In this document: piece by piece, positions 33,401-43,169 of the stretch
How the letters are laid out: every line of letters starts with the position of its first letter
How positions within the stretch are numbered: position 1 is the stretch's first letter
Notes under the pieces: model-generated
What the model saw: only the letters and a program-made list of their open reading frames with translations
Database searches by the model: none
Told to the model about the DNA's origin: nothing
Assembly: GCA_026261815.1 (NCBI GenBank)
Contig: JAMPIT010000511.1
Span: forward strand, 2,961,001 to 3,025,000
Direction of reading: 5' to 3'
DNA length: 64,000 nucleotides
Source of the DNA: Monarcha castaneiventris obscurior
Taxonomy: Eukaryota; Chordata; Aves; Passeriformes; Monarchidae
Translations under genes and position numbers: made by a program

Positions 33401-36262
33401 TTAGTTCCGATGTAACGAAGATATTCTTAAATGAGCACTGTGGGGAGAAGGGAATGTGATCTTAAACTCACTTGACTAGTTGATGAGGTGCTCTAAGTGC
33501 CTAGAAAATAACACGTTTAAACTTTCTGTAGTGATGAAGTGGCCCATCTGCAGCTCATCCCTGTGTAGAGTCTTGGCTTGGTGGGAATGTGTTAGTAACC
33601 GCTGCTCTTGGGTGTGCTATGTGAGAGTCACCTCAAACTACTGGTACAAGCAGCTCTGAGACTGATCCAGAATATTTTTGAGGACATAAATGAGTGCTTG
33701 ATTGAATATCCCTGTGAGTTTCATAAAATCTATTGGACATTGCAGTAGTCTTTATTTTAACCTTTGATTGACAAGCCTGATACATTCCTCTGCTTTAATT
33801 GACAGTGATGAGATTCTGTACTTCTGCCTTGTATAGTCATCTTGGTAGTGTAATGTACAATTTCATTTTTCATCAGTCTTGGGATGTAATTCTAAACTTC
33901 ATTACTAGAATTCCTGACTACAGTGTTCCAGGATTAACATGCTTATGTCGCCAGACATCCAGACATGCTGATCTCCAGCTCTTTTGCATTAGCTCTTGAA
34001 CCTGAATTTCAAGGTCCCTTGTTCCAGCAAATGATCTGGCTCTTGTCTGATACTCAGGTTTATTTCACAGGCGTTGTAATGTGTTTTCCCTTGTTCTGCA
34101 AAGTTCTGCTTTGCATACTCATTTCTGGTGTTATTGTCACTTCTGGACCCTTCTTTGTTACCTTCCAGGCAGGACTCTCGCTGGTGAACAGGGATCTGCT
34201 GGACAGCCTTGCCCTCTGCTGTAGCCACCTTTCCATGTTCCATTGAACCCTTGAAGTAGCAGCTGCACCATAAGATAATGTCAACAACTCTTTGGTTACA
34301 CCACAGTGAGTGTAGCCCATGCCAGCTGGTCACAGAGTGACACCTTGTCACAAAGTCAGTTTGGCTTTTGATGATGGTTTACCTTTACCTGTGACTTGAA
34401 TCCATTTTGTGATGGCTCATCCTTACCTGGGACTGGGATCCAGTAGCAAACCTGCTGGCAGCTGGTGTGCTGTCAGGTAGCAAAACTGAATTAGTGATCT
34501 TAAACCATTGCTCAAGATCTGACTTAAGTTTTTCCAATGTGTTCTGGATACTTGACTTACAGGAATGTCATTAAGGGGTTATTGGCACATCTGCCTCATT
34601 CTACGTACTTGAACTAAGCAGGTTTTTGACACTCTTGGAGCAAGCAATTTGTGACTGAACCATGGGGCTCAGACCAGCTCTGGCTGCAGTAATGAAACTT
34701 GGTGTGGTAGCAAACATAGTCATGTCTGCTCTAAGTCAGTATGTAATAAGTGGGTACAAGAAATGACATTCAAGTGCTTGCATTGTGTTTCATCTTGGTT
34801 TTATCTATGTGTGAAATACACTTTTTCTCAAAAGCTTACCTGAAGCTCAGAAGTGTGGTGTCAGAATACATCTGCGTACTGCTAGGCCCTCCGAGCAGAG
34901 CCTGGTGCTGGCAGGAGAGCACAGCACAGCGTGGATGGGGCTTTATTGTAACATTAAGCATACAAAGTGTTGATTTGCTTGCAGTTCTCCCCATAGCTAA
35001 ACACTGAGGCCTGTGAGTAGTTCTAGGACTGGAGCAGTAATGGGGTTGCATGTCTCTGTTAATCATTGCCAGCTGCAGTGACATGATCAGGAAGGCCAGT
35101 GTTCTGTTCCATTATGTTCAATAAGGCTGCTGAGCATGTTGGGAAGGATGCATCCAAGTATGCTGCTCTGGGGAATCACTTGGCTTCTTCCACTACCAGC
35201 AAGTTTTGGAACCAGCTAATTAGCTTCAGATTTTTTCACTCTCCATACCAGCTAGTGGGGCTGTTAAATAGCTGCTGCCTGGAAAAGGAAAAAAGGGAGG
35301 ATTGGCCTTCTCCCACCTGTGTCATTGCTGCTAGGTAATGATTGACACGTTAGGACTTGGCTGTGCAATCCCGCAGTGGTCTGTGAACACCCCATCTCTA
35401 TAAATGTTGCTTCTGAACACCAGTACTGAAGAGCTAACTGGGGAGGGCTGGAAGGAGTGTGGCTAGCAGGGAATCTGCAGTTTTCAAAGGATGCACAAAG
35501 ATATAGTATCCCTTATGCATGGTGTTTGTTGCTATGGCAGAGAAAACGTGCATAACTGTCCTGCTCCCGAGAGCCGTGAGGAAATCAAGATGGTGGGTTG
35601 GAGACTAAAGCCTGAAGTTGTCCCTGCCTGGTCAGATCATGCTGTGCCCATGGTGGAATCTGCCTCCCAACTGGAGCTGTGCAGAGCCTTGCACCACATC
35701 CCCAGTTCCCACGATTGCAGGCTGCCCTCAGCTATAGTAAAGGGGGGTCTTGAGGAGGGAAGAACCTTGCTGAGGATAAAAGCAGTGACAGTGCCAGCCT
35801 CTAGTGTCTGCCTTTGGCTTCTGAAGCACTTGCAGGACTATAGAACACGAAGGCTCCAAGAGGCCAGGGCCACTGCACTCCCCCAGGAAGGGGAATTGTG
35901 AGGGGGCATTGCTACAGGAGACAGATAGTGTCATAAAGTAGCTGACAAAACTAATGCCTTCACATAAGGGATAGTATACCTCTGGCTGCAGTCAAACCTC
36001 ACTGTGCTCAGACTAGGGTTACGGTTTGTGCTCAGGGTGCAGTTCTTCAGGCAACTGCCTGTATATTCCTTCAGCTCTTGATGAGTATTTAGGCTAGCCT
36101 ATTTCTGCCCCTTACTCTTCCACGTAATAGTTTGGAATAATTGATAAGTTTCCCCTCATAACTAATCAGTCCATGTATGTTAAAACCTTATTTTTAAGTT
36201 AGTTTTAAAATGGTCACAATTTGCTGTGTATGACTCTAATAACTTCAGTTGTTATCCTTTAG
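30421..36262 (+). other. gene-free interval, probable intron of the alternative SFPQ 3' isoform
   Basis: Nearly 6 kb without a supported coding frame and without a recognisable CR1. An isolated AATAAA at 31255-31260 could serve an extended 3' end. If exon 9 splices to 36263, this interval together with intron 9 and exon 10 forms one long intron. Confidence 0.5.
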
Positions 36263-36307
36263 GTGAAGATGAAAGCTGAGTGACACCGGAGTGCTCATCC
36301 ATGGGAA
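36263..36307 (+). CDS. SFPQ: SFPQ alternative 3' exon A (short-isoform terminus; coding 36263-36283)
   Basis: The exon lies between a TATCCTTTAG acceptor and a GTAAGT donor. Joined in phase 0 to exon 9 (...MMGSDM) it reads VKMKAE then TGA at 36281-36283. The human SFPQ short isoform, as I recall it, ends ...GSDM-VRMIDVG from an alternative downstream exon. The shared position, phase and V-[RK]-M start support homology. The stop lies upstream of two further exon junctions, so the mRNA would be expected to be an NMD target or to have nuclear or regulatory roles. Transcript data would be decisive. Confidence 0.6.
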
Positions 36308-36600
36308 GTAAGTATAGCTTTTTTGTCCTGGATAAAGATTTCATAAAGATTTCTGGGCACTTGGTGTTCCTTCACTGATTACCTTTGAATTGGGGAACAC
36401 TGAGAAGTTGGGACGAATGAATACATTAAATGTGTAGGGTAGAACATGGTCCCTGCTGTCACGCTGTGGGCTTGAGCACCCTGACTCCATCTGGGCTTGA
36501 TATCTTGACAGCAGCGGCTAAAAATATCTTTCTAGACGTGGGTTTGTACAAAAGATTTCCCAATCACTGTGGGTATAATAACTTGGGAATGTTTTTCCAG

Positions 36601-36676
36601 ATGAGGAGTCGAACATGAGCACATCCAGCATGGTGCCCAGTGGTGTGTGGAAGGGACCAAGGGAACAGGTGGACAA
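36601..36676 (+). other. SFPQ: SFPQ alternative 3' untranslated exon B
   Basis: 76 nt between a TGTTTTTCCAG acceptor and an AAGTAAGTAG donor. It follows exon A's stop codon, so it would be 3' untranslated in the SFPQ short isoform. One frame across exons A-B-C stays open (see findings). Confidence 0.5.
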
Positions 36677-37115
36677 GTAAGTAGCTGGTGTCCTTGCACT
36701 GCTGTGAGGGCTCGGTAGCCCATCACCCTATGTTGGGTTATGTAATTCCTGCCTTAAACGTGTGATTAATCTCAATTTTATATAAAGTTTCTGAATCTTA
36801 CTTTTGTAGAGCCAAAACGTAACCGTTGTCTGAGGCTTTTTAGCCCTGCAGCAGCAAATGAATTTTGTCCTTTGTGTGCTGCAGGTGGTCAAACAAGAAA
36901 TGACCAGTCCTGCACTCAGGCTGCAGTTGGTGATTGTCAGCATGGAGAAAGGAGAATAGAGCAGCTGCTTCTCAGATGTTAATTCAACTAAACCTTGTTG
37001 AAAAGCTGTTTTGCTGAAATACTTTAACATTGAATTTAAAAAATAACCTAGTGTATAAATCAGCATGTACAGGAGCACAGCAAATAGCAGTTCAGGGAAA
37101 TAAACCAACTTGCAG

Positions 37116-37233
37116 AGCTGGAATTAATGAAATTTTCCCTCTAATTTGCCACTAAACTACAAGGGGAAACTTCAGATATTTAAAATCTTGTCTGAGGAGC
37201 AACACACTGAGTACCTTAATTCAGGAGTCACAG
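37116..37233 (+). other. possible extra cassette exon in the SFPQ 3' chain
   Basis: CAACTTGCAG precedes 37116 and CACAG|GTAAGTAAC follows at 37233, enclosing 118 nt. The donor is strong but the acceptor has only a weak pyrimidine tract. It is an untested candidate. Confidence 0.2.
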
Positions 37234-37530
37234 GTAAGTAACAGCAGACCTGTAAGGTGTGAAGCCAGTGGGATTCAGTTGGTGAATTCCTATTGAATCC
37301 TGTGTGGTTTGCCACTGCTGCTCCTTGCTCTGGGGTAGGAAAACACACAAAGCCCTTTCTGATCTTAGAAATGAATTATGTTCCTTTAATCTCAAATCTG
37401 ATACAAGTACTTGAGAATATTTGGCAGGCACATGACCTGTGGTTCTGAATAGTGATTCCATGTCATGTAGTTCCTGCTGTTTTCTGTCTTTCTTTTGCAG
37501 TCTTTCTAATTGTATGCTTTGCACTTGCAG

Positions 37531-37612
37531 AAAAAGAAGTCTGAGTGCAGTGAAGAGGAACCAGGAACGTACAGCTCTTGAAAATAAAATATTTAAATAT
37601 TTTTATAAATGA
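37531..37612 (+). other. SFPQ: SFPQ alternative 3' terminal exon C with polyA signal
   Basis: The acceptor is GCACTTGCAG, with a second tandem acceptor about 30 bases upstream. AATAAA at 37583-37588 would end the transcript near 37605. A short T-rich stretch follows. The exon fits as the last exon of the A-B-C chain. Confidence 0.5.
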
Positions 37613-37619
37613 CTTCTCT

Positions 37620-39640
37620 TTTATTCTGGAGGGTATTCAGTGAGTAAGCAGTCTGTCAGTGTGGAGTGGTATGGCTGGGTCCGAGAAACAGGAATTTCTG
37701 GAAATTTCACTCATTCCTTACTCCATTTTGAGTGTTACATAGTTTTGTATCATAGAATTCCAAATGTTTACCGGTTCCTGGTTGGTTTTTAATAGCTTTC
37801 TTGGTGATGACTGCAGTAATTTAGCCTGAGATGCCAAGAGTTAGCATTCTCTAGAAGCCAGAGCAGTGCTGGGTTTAGCTCTTGCAGCACAAATTGCCAT
37901 GGTTTGTGTTGCTTCACTTGGTGCTTTGGCAGCTGCACTGTGCACATATGTGGTTCATGCTGTCATTCATTAAATATAATCCTTTGTTTAAGTATCAGGT
38001 TGTTTAATATGTTGAAATACACCAGTGGTGGCTCTGCTCATTGTGGCAGGGTTTCCTCCTGCAGTGGCACGAAGAGTTGTGAACATTTGGCTGGGACCTG
38101 CTTTGCCAGATTAGAAACATGAAAATAAATTGAATTTGTTGTGGCAAAGTGGTATGAAATGCTTGAGAGGGGTATGAATGCCTAGGAGTGCTTGTGGCAG
38201 GGAGGGTTGGTGCTGCACTAGGAGCTGCTGCTGTTCTCTCTAAGGCTATCAGGTGCTGGGTAAGGGCAATCCGAGGTGTGTTTCATTCTGATTTGATGAC
38301 TTCGTGGTGTTGTCCGGATCCTTCAAAGGCTTCAGTGAGGTTTGTGGCTCCTCAGTAACCACCTTGCAGGGACTGGGGTTCAGTGTCTTTGTCTCCACAG
38401 CTACTGCAGCTTGTGCAGCCTTTTTTCTTCAGATTCTGTTGTTTTCCATTAGCTTGTCCTCATTTCCACTGTTGCAGCACTAGTTGCTTCCTATGTGAAA
38501 CTGTTCCGACATTCCACGTGCTGAACTTCACCTACTCAACTCCCTCCTATTAGCAAACCACAGCAAATCTGTAGGGACTGGACGGGTTTTCCCTGCTGCT
38601 GGTGTCAGCTGTTACTGTCACTTGGTGTGTTCTCTGGCTGGTGAGGCTGACACCTTGTTCTACCAAATAGTTCATTAAGTAGCTTCTGTAATCAATAAAA
38701 AATCAGAGGCTGAGAGCAGGTATGCTTGAACCATACACTGGGAGCAGTGACGGCTGCCCTGCTGCCACAGCCCTGCATGTGCACTGAAGTGCTGCAATCC
38801 CTTTTTCAGGATTGATCTTTAATTCCTTTTCAACCAAGGAGCTTTCCAAGCCGTGAAGCCTGGAGCCTGCCCTGGCCCGTTGCTCTCTGTCATTCCATAT
38901 TGTGCCAACCCGAGCTCCAGATCATGGTGAGCAGCTCAAGAATCATGTGCTGCCAGGAGTAAAAATAGTGTCACTGCCACTGGGCCCTGTCCAACCAGTG
39001 CCTGTGGCAGCCCCTGCAAGGAGGTGGCTGAGCTGGGGTCGGTGCAGGTCCAGGCTGACCCGGTGCTCTCTGTGCTTCCTCGTGCCTGGAAAACACTTCG
39101 GGCTCTCATGATTTATTGGCATTAAAAAAATATTTCCACTTGAATTGCACAAACGTCAGCGCCTGCGGCTCCCCTGGGCCTGGCTCTCGCCAATCCCGGG
39201 CTGCCTTTCCTGCGAAGCTCGGCCTGTGCCGGTGGCTGAGCAGCGCAGGCGGTGACGCGGAGGCCTGGGCGGCGCGGCTGCCTCCATCACCCCAAAGCGG
39301 CCTCCCTGGGGCCAGAGAACTCTCGCTGCTGCTGCCTCCTCAGTCTGCTCATGTCTGCTCCCTAGAGCTGTGGCCAGCACTGCCGATACCCTGCTTGATC
39401 TGTGCTCCCTGCAGCCCCTCGCGCCCCAAGCCAGCAGGTGTTGCCATGGATCCCACCCGCTCAGAGAGGCCACGAAGCCCCAGCTGTGGGATTGGTTGCG
39501 GGGGCGAGGGGGGCTCCCCTTTTTCCTCCAGTTCTGTTTTGGTGGGAGGATGGTGCTGTTAGCGGGGACGTGTCACAGCCTGGGGGGTGACACTGCACAT
39601 CTGAGCACCCCCTGCCCCGGCAGCACCCAAGGGCTAGGGG
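37620..39640. other. spacer between SFPQ 3' region and TMEM35B promoter
   Basis: No supported gene. AATAAA motifs at 38124-38129 and near 38695 may be chance or further 3' ends. In mammals ZMYM1 and ZMYM6 lie here; no MYM zinc-finger coding sequence (CxxC arrays) is seen. Confidence 0.5.
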
Positions 39641-39829
39641 GTTCCTGTCCGTGTGCGGCCGGGACTGGGTGGGCCGGGCTGAATCCGGCAGGGGCCAGAG
39701 CGGAGCGGGGCCGGACTGAGCCGGGCTGGGGAGCGGGGCCGGGCCGGGCTGGGAACGGGGCCGGGCCGGGCTGGGGAGCGGGGCCGGGCTGCTCCGCCCC
39801 GCTCCGCCCTCGGGCCCGCCCGTCCCGCC
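39641..39829 (+). promoter_or_regulatory. TMEM35B: CpG-island promoter of TMEM35B
   Basis: A sharp rise in CpG density precedes and overlaps the first exon. Within it a GC-rich minisatellite (about 39704-39790) built on GCGGGGCCGGGCCGGGCTGG abuts the start codon region. There is no TATA box. The island continues into intron 1 to about 39960. Confidence 0.7.
39704..39790. repeat. GC-rich promoter minisatellite (about 24-bp units)
   Basis: Three to four imperfect copies of GCGGGGCCGGGCCGGGCTGG(gga) lie directly upstream of the TMEM35B start. They contain repeated GC-box-like and G-run motifs. Confidence 0.85.
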
Positions 39830-39937
39830 ATGGCGGCGGCCTTCAGCGCCCTCCGTGTTCTGCTTGGGCTCTTCTTCTTCCTCACGGGCGCCCTGAAGGT
39901 GTCGGACTGGCTCTCGGCCGACCTGCACCGGCACATG
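39830..39937 (+). CDS. TMEM35B: TMEM35B exon 1
   Basis: 36 codons, phase 0, ending CACATG|GTGAGC. It encodes the first membrane helix. Confidence 0.93.
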
Positions 39938-40855
39938 GTGAGCGAGGCCGCGGGCTGGGCGGGTTCGGGGGCCGCAGGGCCGAGCCCGGGGGGAATGAGC
40001 AGGCTGGGGGCAGCGGTGGAAAGAGCACTTTGGCGTGCAGGGTTGAGCTCCGGGAAAAGAACAGTTTGGGGTGCAGGATTGAGCTCCAGGGGAAGCGTGC
40101 AGGGCTGACCCTGATGTGGTGCGGGTCAGAGCCTTGAGTGAGAATGAGCAGGTTGAGGGTACAGGGATTCAGGGTGGAGCACTTTGGGGTAGAGGGCTGA
40201 GCCCTTAGTTTTGAGTCAGCCAGAGTCCCTTGGAACGCACAGCTGATCCCCCTGCGGGGAATGGGCAGATTGGGATGTTGGGCTGCAGGGCCAAGCACTT
40301 AGGGTGCAGGGCTGATTGGGGTGTGGGGTTGAGTTATTTAGGGTGCAGAGCTGATCCCCCTGACAGGGCAGGGCAGAGCAGACCCACTGGAGGGACTGTA
40401 TCCCCCCAGCCCCAGGCTCAAAGCTGCCTCCCTCCCCTCCCACCCTTCCCAGGCGTCTGAGTTCGTGCGCTTCGCCCAAGTGTTTCCCCTGAAGGAGCTG
40501 GGGCTTGTGCCGGAGCCGGGCGGGTACCTGGCGGCCGTGGGCTGGGTGGAGGTGACGGCCGGGCTGCTGCTGGCCTTTGGGCCCCAGCTGCTGCAGGAGA
40601 TCAGCAACTTCATCCTCAGCGTCGTCATGATCGGTGAGAGCTGGCGGGTGCCCACTGCCCTTTGTGGGGCCTTGGGACACCCTCAGCCAGGGACCCCCAT
40701 TCCCACGCTCTGCTCCTTGCCCAGGTGCCATCTACACACTGCTGGCGCTGCGGGAGCCACTGGCCATGTGTGCTCCGGCCACCCTCTGCCTCGGCCTCCT
40801 CCTGCTGCTCAACATCCGCGGGTACCCGGCCAGCCCTCGGCCCAAGTTCGAGTGA
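39830..40855 (+). CDS. TMEM35B: TMEM35B, transmembrane protein 35B, three exons
   Basis: Exons 39830-39937, 40453-40633 and 40725-40855 join to 139 residues. The protein is a small multi-pass membrane protein of the DoxX-like TMEM35 family; TMEM35A (NACHO) is a chaperone for nicotinic receptors, while the role of TMEM35B is poorly defined. Visible: an N-terminal hydrophobic helix (ALRVLLGLFFFLTGALKVSD), the family pattern F..F.QVFPLKELG, then GWVEVTAGLLLAFGPQLLQE, FILSVVMIGAIYTLLALRE and a last hydrophobic segment CLGLLLLLN. It aligns throughout with human TMEM35B (LRVLLGGFF, QFAEVFPLK, LQEISNL, LLLLN) but has a shorter tail (human 154 aa). The start is the first ATG, in a CCGCCATGG context. 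Confidence 0.93.
40453..40633 (+). CDS. TMEM35B: TMEM35B exon 2
   Basis: 181 nt from ASEFVRFAQVFPLKELG to SVVMI. The acceptor is CTTCCCAG and the donor GGTGAGAG. Confidence 0.93.
40725..40855 (+). CDS. TMEM35B: TMEM35B exon 3
   Basis: From GAIYTLLALREPLAMC to a TGA stop after PRPKFE. The acceptor is CTTGCCCAG. Confidence 0.93.
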
Positions 40856-41184
40856 CCAGAGGTGGGAAGGACAGATGGCTCGGCCTGTGGGAAGCGATGC
40901 CTTTATGGTATTTTCAGGGACGGCATCGCATCCTGCAGGGTAACTTGCTGCTGAGACAGTGTGTCCTCTACTGCCTCTGCCAGTGACTCTGGTGCTGGTT
41001 CTCCCCACACTGCGGGACCTGAGCCGGTGCTGTGGGATGGTGGCCATGGCACCACTGTGACACTGCTATGGCACTGCTCCGGCAGCTCCGTTGCTAAACT
41101 CGCAGAAGGTGTCCAGCTCTTCCCAGTGCTTGGCCACACTGAGCAGGGGCTGGCTCTGCTCTCTCGGGGGCTTTCAAATTTTGG

Positions 41185-41190
41185 AATAAA
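41185..41190 (+). terminator. TMEM35B: polyadenylation signal of TMEM35B
   Basis: AATAAA lies 330 bp after the stop codon, followed by a TTGTTTTTCATGTTTTGCC GT/T-rich element. Confidence 0.85.
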
Positions 41191-41194
41191 ACCT

Positions 41195-42200
41195 CTTGTT
41201 TTTCATGTTTTGCCTTCCTGTTTATTTCTGCCTCCCCCCCACGCTAAGCCTTGGGGGGCTAAGTGGATGTCCTGGGGCTGGAGGACCCGCTCCCTGGGGA
41301 CAGTGCCTGGAGACAAGGCCTGGGGATGTGTGGGAGCTGGCACGGGAGCTGGCACAGAGGCAGATGGACAGCAGGGAGAACCCATCTGGGGTGGGATCCC
41401 TCGGCCACCCGCAGCCACCCAGCGATGTGCCAGGCCCCTTGCTGCACATGCAGGGAGTGACAGGAGTGCCCAGGCAGGCATGTCCTTTTTGTGGATCTTG
41501 CTCCTACAGGGAGCCACCCTCTGCCACCCCAGATGGGCACAGCACACACGGGATGAACCCAATTCATCTCCTGGCCAGGGGGCTGGGATAGCTGTGAGGG
41601 GAGTCTGGCTGTTGGGGTAAGCAAGGGGTATAAGATGCCCCTGTACCCCCGGTGGGACCTGAATTACCTTGGGGCGACATCTTTGGTGTCCTAAAGGAGC
41701 ACACACAAATTGCAAGGCCACACAAAGCAGCGAGTCAGATGCTCACAGAGCTTGGGCCTGTAGGGCTGCTTCCACTAAAACTGGCTTTGAAGCCAACAAA
41801 AGCACGAATAGCCAGGAGGAGGCAGATTCCTGCTTTGATGCCTTTGGGGCATCCCTCTTCTTCCCAGCTGCCGGGTGCAGAAACTTGACCCTCTGCTGCT
41901 TTCATCCAGGCGTGGGTGGGAGAAGGGGCCTGGGAAACGGTATTAGATGTGGCTGGGGGCACACGGGGGGGTCAGATGTGGCTGGGGGCACACGGGGGGG
42001 TCAGCCAGGCCAGTACCGGCCATCCCTACATGCGCCCAACCCCGTCAGCCGGCGCAGGGGATCTTAGGGTGGCTCCAGCAGGGAATCCCCCATTACATAC
42101 ACACACAGGTGCTCTCCCCGCTCCAGCTGCTGTCCCACAGGCACCAAGACACAGGGGGGCTTGGGATGGTGGGTGGGCGTCAGGCAGCCCCTGCCTCCCC
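41195..42200. other. spacer between TMEM35B and the GPCR gene
   Basis: About 1 kb of GC-rich DNA without a supported gene. It includes a perfect 29-bp tandem duplication at 41947-42004. Confidence 0.6.
41947..42004. repeat. 29-bp perfect tandem duplication
   Basis: A unit beginning ATGTGGCTGGGGGCACACGG occurs at 41947 and 41976, without visible differences. Confidence 0.95.
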
Positions 42201-42229
42201 CAGCTCTTAAAACCGTTCCCAGCCTGGCT

Positions 42230-42286
42230 GGATCAGAGTGCGGAGCAGCCAGAGGGGACACAGCCACTCCTGCCCGACCCGGCAAG
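42230..42286 (+). other. probable 5' untranslated exon of the PTAFR-like receptor
   Basis: A TATA-like CTCTTAAAAC at about 42204-42213 is followed some 25-30 bp later by a short unique segment. That segment ends GGCAAG|GTAAGTAAC at 42286, a consensus donor. The coding exon begins with a clean acceptor at 43160, so the two would flank an intron of about 0.87 kb. The 5' boundary is an estimate. Confidence 0.45.
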
Positions 42287-43169
42287 GTAAGTAACAACCA
42301 TGGTGTGGGCGAGATGGAGCATTCACTGTGCTAACGATGGGAAAGGAGGAGGAAAAGGGGACCACTGAGGGATCCAGAGGCTCCTTTGGGGTCCAAATGA
42401 GGTTCCCCAGGCTCAGTAGCTTGTGCTCTCCGTGCCTCAACCTGGGTCTGGGTGCTGTGTGTGCTGAATCCAGCCCTGCCGTCCTGGAAAACACCAGCTG
42501 GTGACTCAGTGCCTTCGTTGGCGAGGTGTGGGCAGGCAGTGATGGGAGGTGAAATAACTGCAGCCCTGGATACAGCCACTGCAGCACAACGTGGTTTTCC
42601 ATGGACCAGAGGCAAACCTGCCTGTCCAGGACTGGGGGGCATGGGGGGATGCTGGCCCCGTGCTTGTACCCCCTGTCCATACCTGGGTCTCTCCATTCTG
42701 GAGCATGCTGAGCCAGTGGGTGACTTCCTCATGCCTGGCTCCATGGGGAATTTGGGGTGCTGGGAGAGGGCTGGGGTGGGTGGCCCCACAGGCACGCACT
42801 GTGTGGGAGGTGTTAAGCCCCGCAGCTGCTGACTGGAGCCAGTGCGGCACCTCCGGGTGCCTCCAGCCGCAGTTCTGTCCCTTGCCTGTGCTGCAGCTGT
42901 GCCTGCCGCTCCCTGGGAGCTCTAGCTGGGCTGTTGACAGTGGCTTCTGGGCTCCCTTTTGGTGTGGGGGGACATAGCTGGGGTCTCCTCATCTCCTGTG
43001 GAAGCTGAGCCCTTCCAGCAGATGATGGCATCCCCGCGGGGCTCTGCCTCTAGCGCCCAGCAGCTACCACAGGTGCCAGCCAGAGAGGTTGTCCTGTCCG
43101 GGTGAACATCCCTCCCCTGTCCCCGAGGGCTGTGCCACTGACTGTTCCCCATCTTTGCAGGAGCCCGGA

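Noticed and set aside
35491..35901. 136-aa plus-strand frame in the SFPQ 3' interval
   Set aside because: No domain, no splice signals delimiting it, and no polyA signal following. It could be part of a non-coding transcript at most.
35507..35973. 11-bp inverted repeat (TATCCCTTATG / CATAAGGGATA) 450 bp apart, considered as transposon ends
   Set aside because: No target-site duplication, arms too short, and no transposase or repeat-family similarity seen. Probably chance.
39370..40137. 255-aa frame overlapping the TMEM35B promoter
   Set aside because: Low-complexity Gly/Ala/Pro translation of a GC-rich minisatellite, in a different frame from the recognisable TMEM35B exon.
43089..43169. 27-codon N-terminal extension of the GPCR frame
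   Set aside because: A clean acceptor (CATCTTTGCAG) ends at 43160 and MNGSV at 43170 looks like a normal short receptor N-terminus with a glycosylation site; the extension resembles intron.
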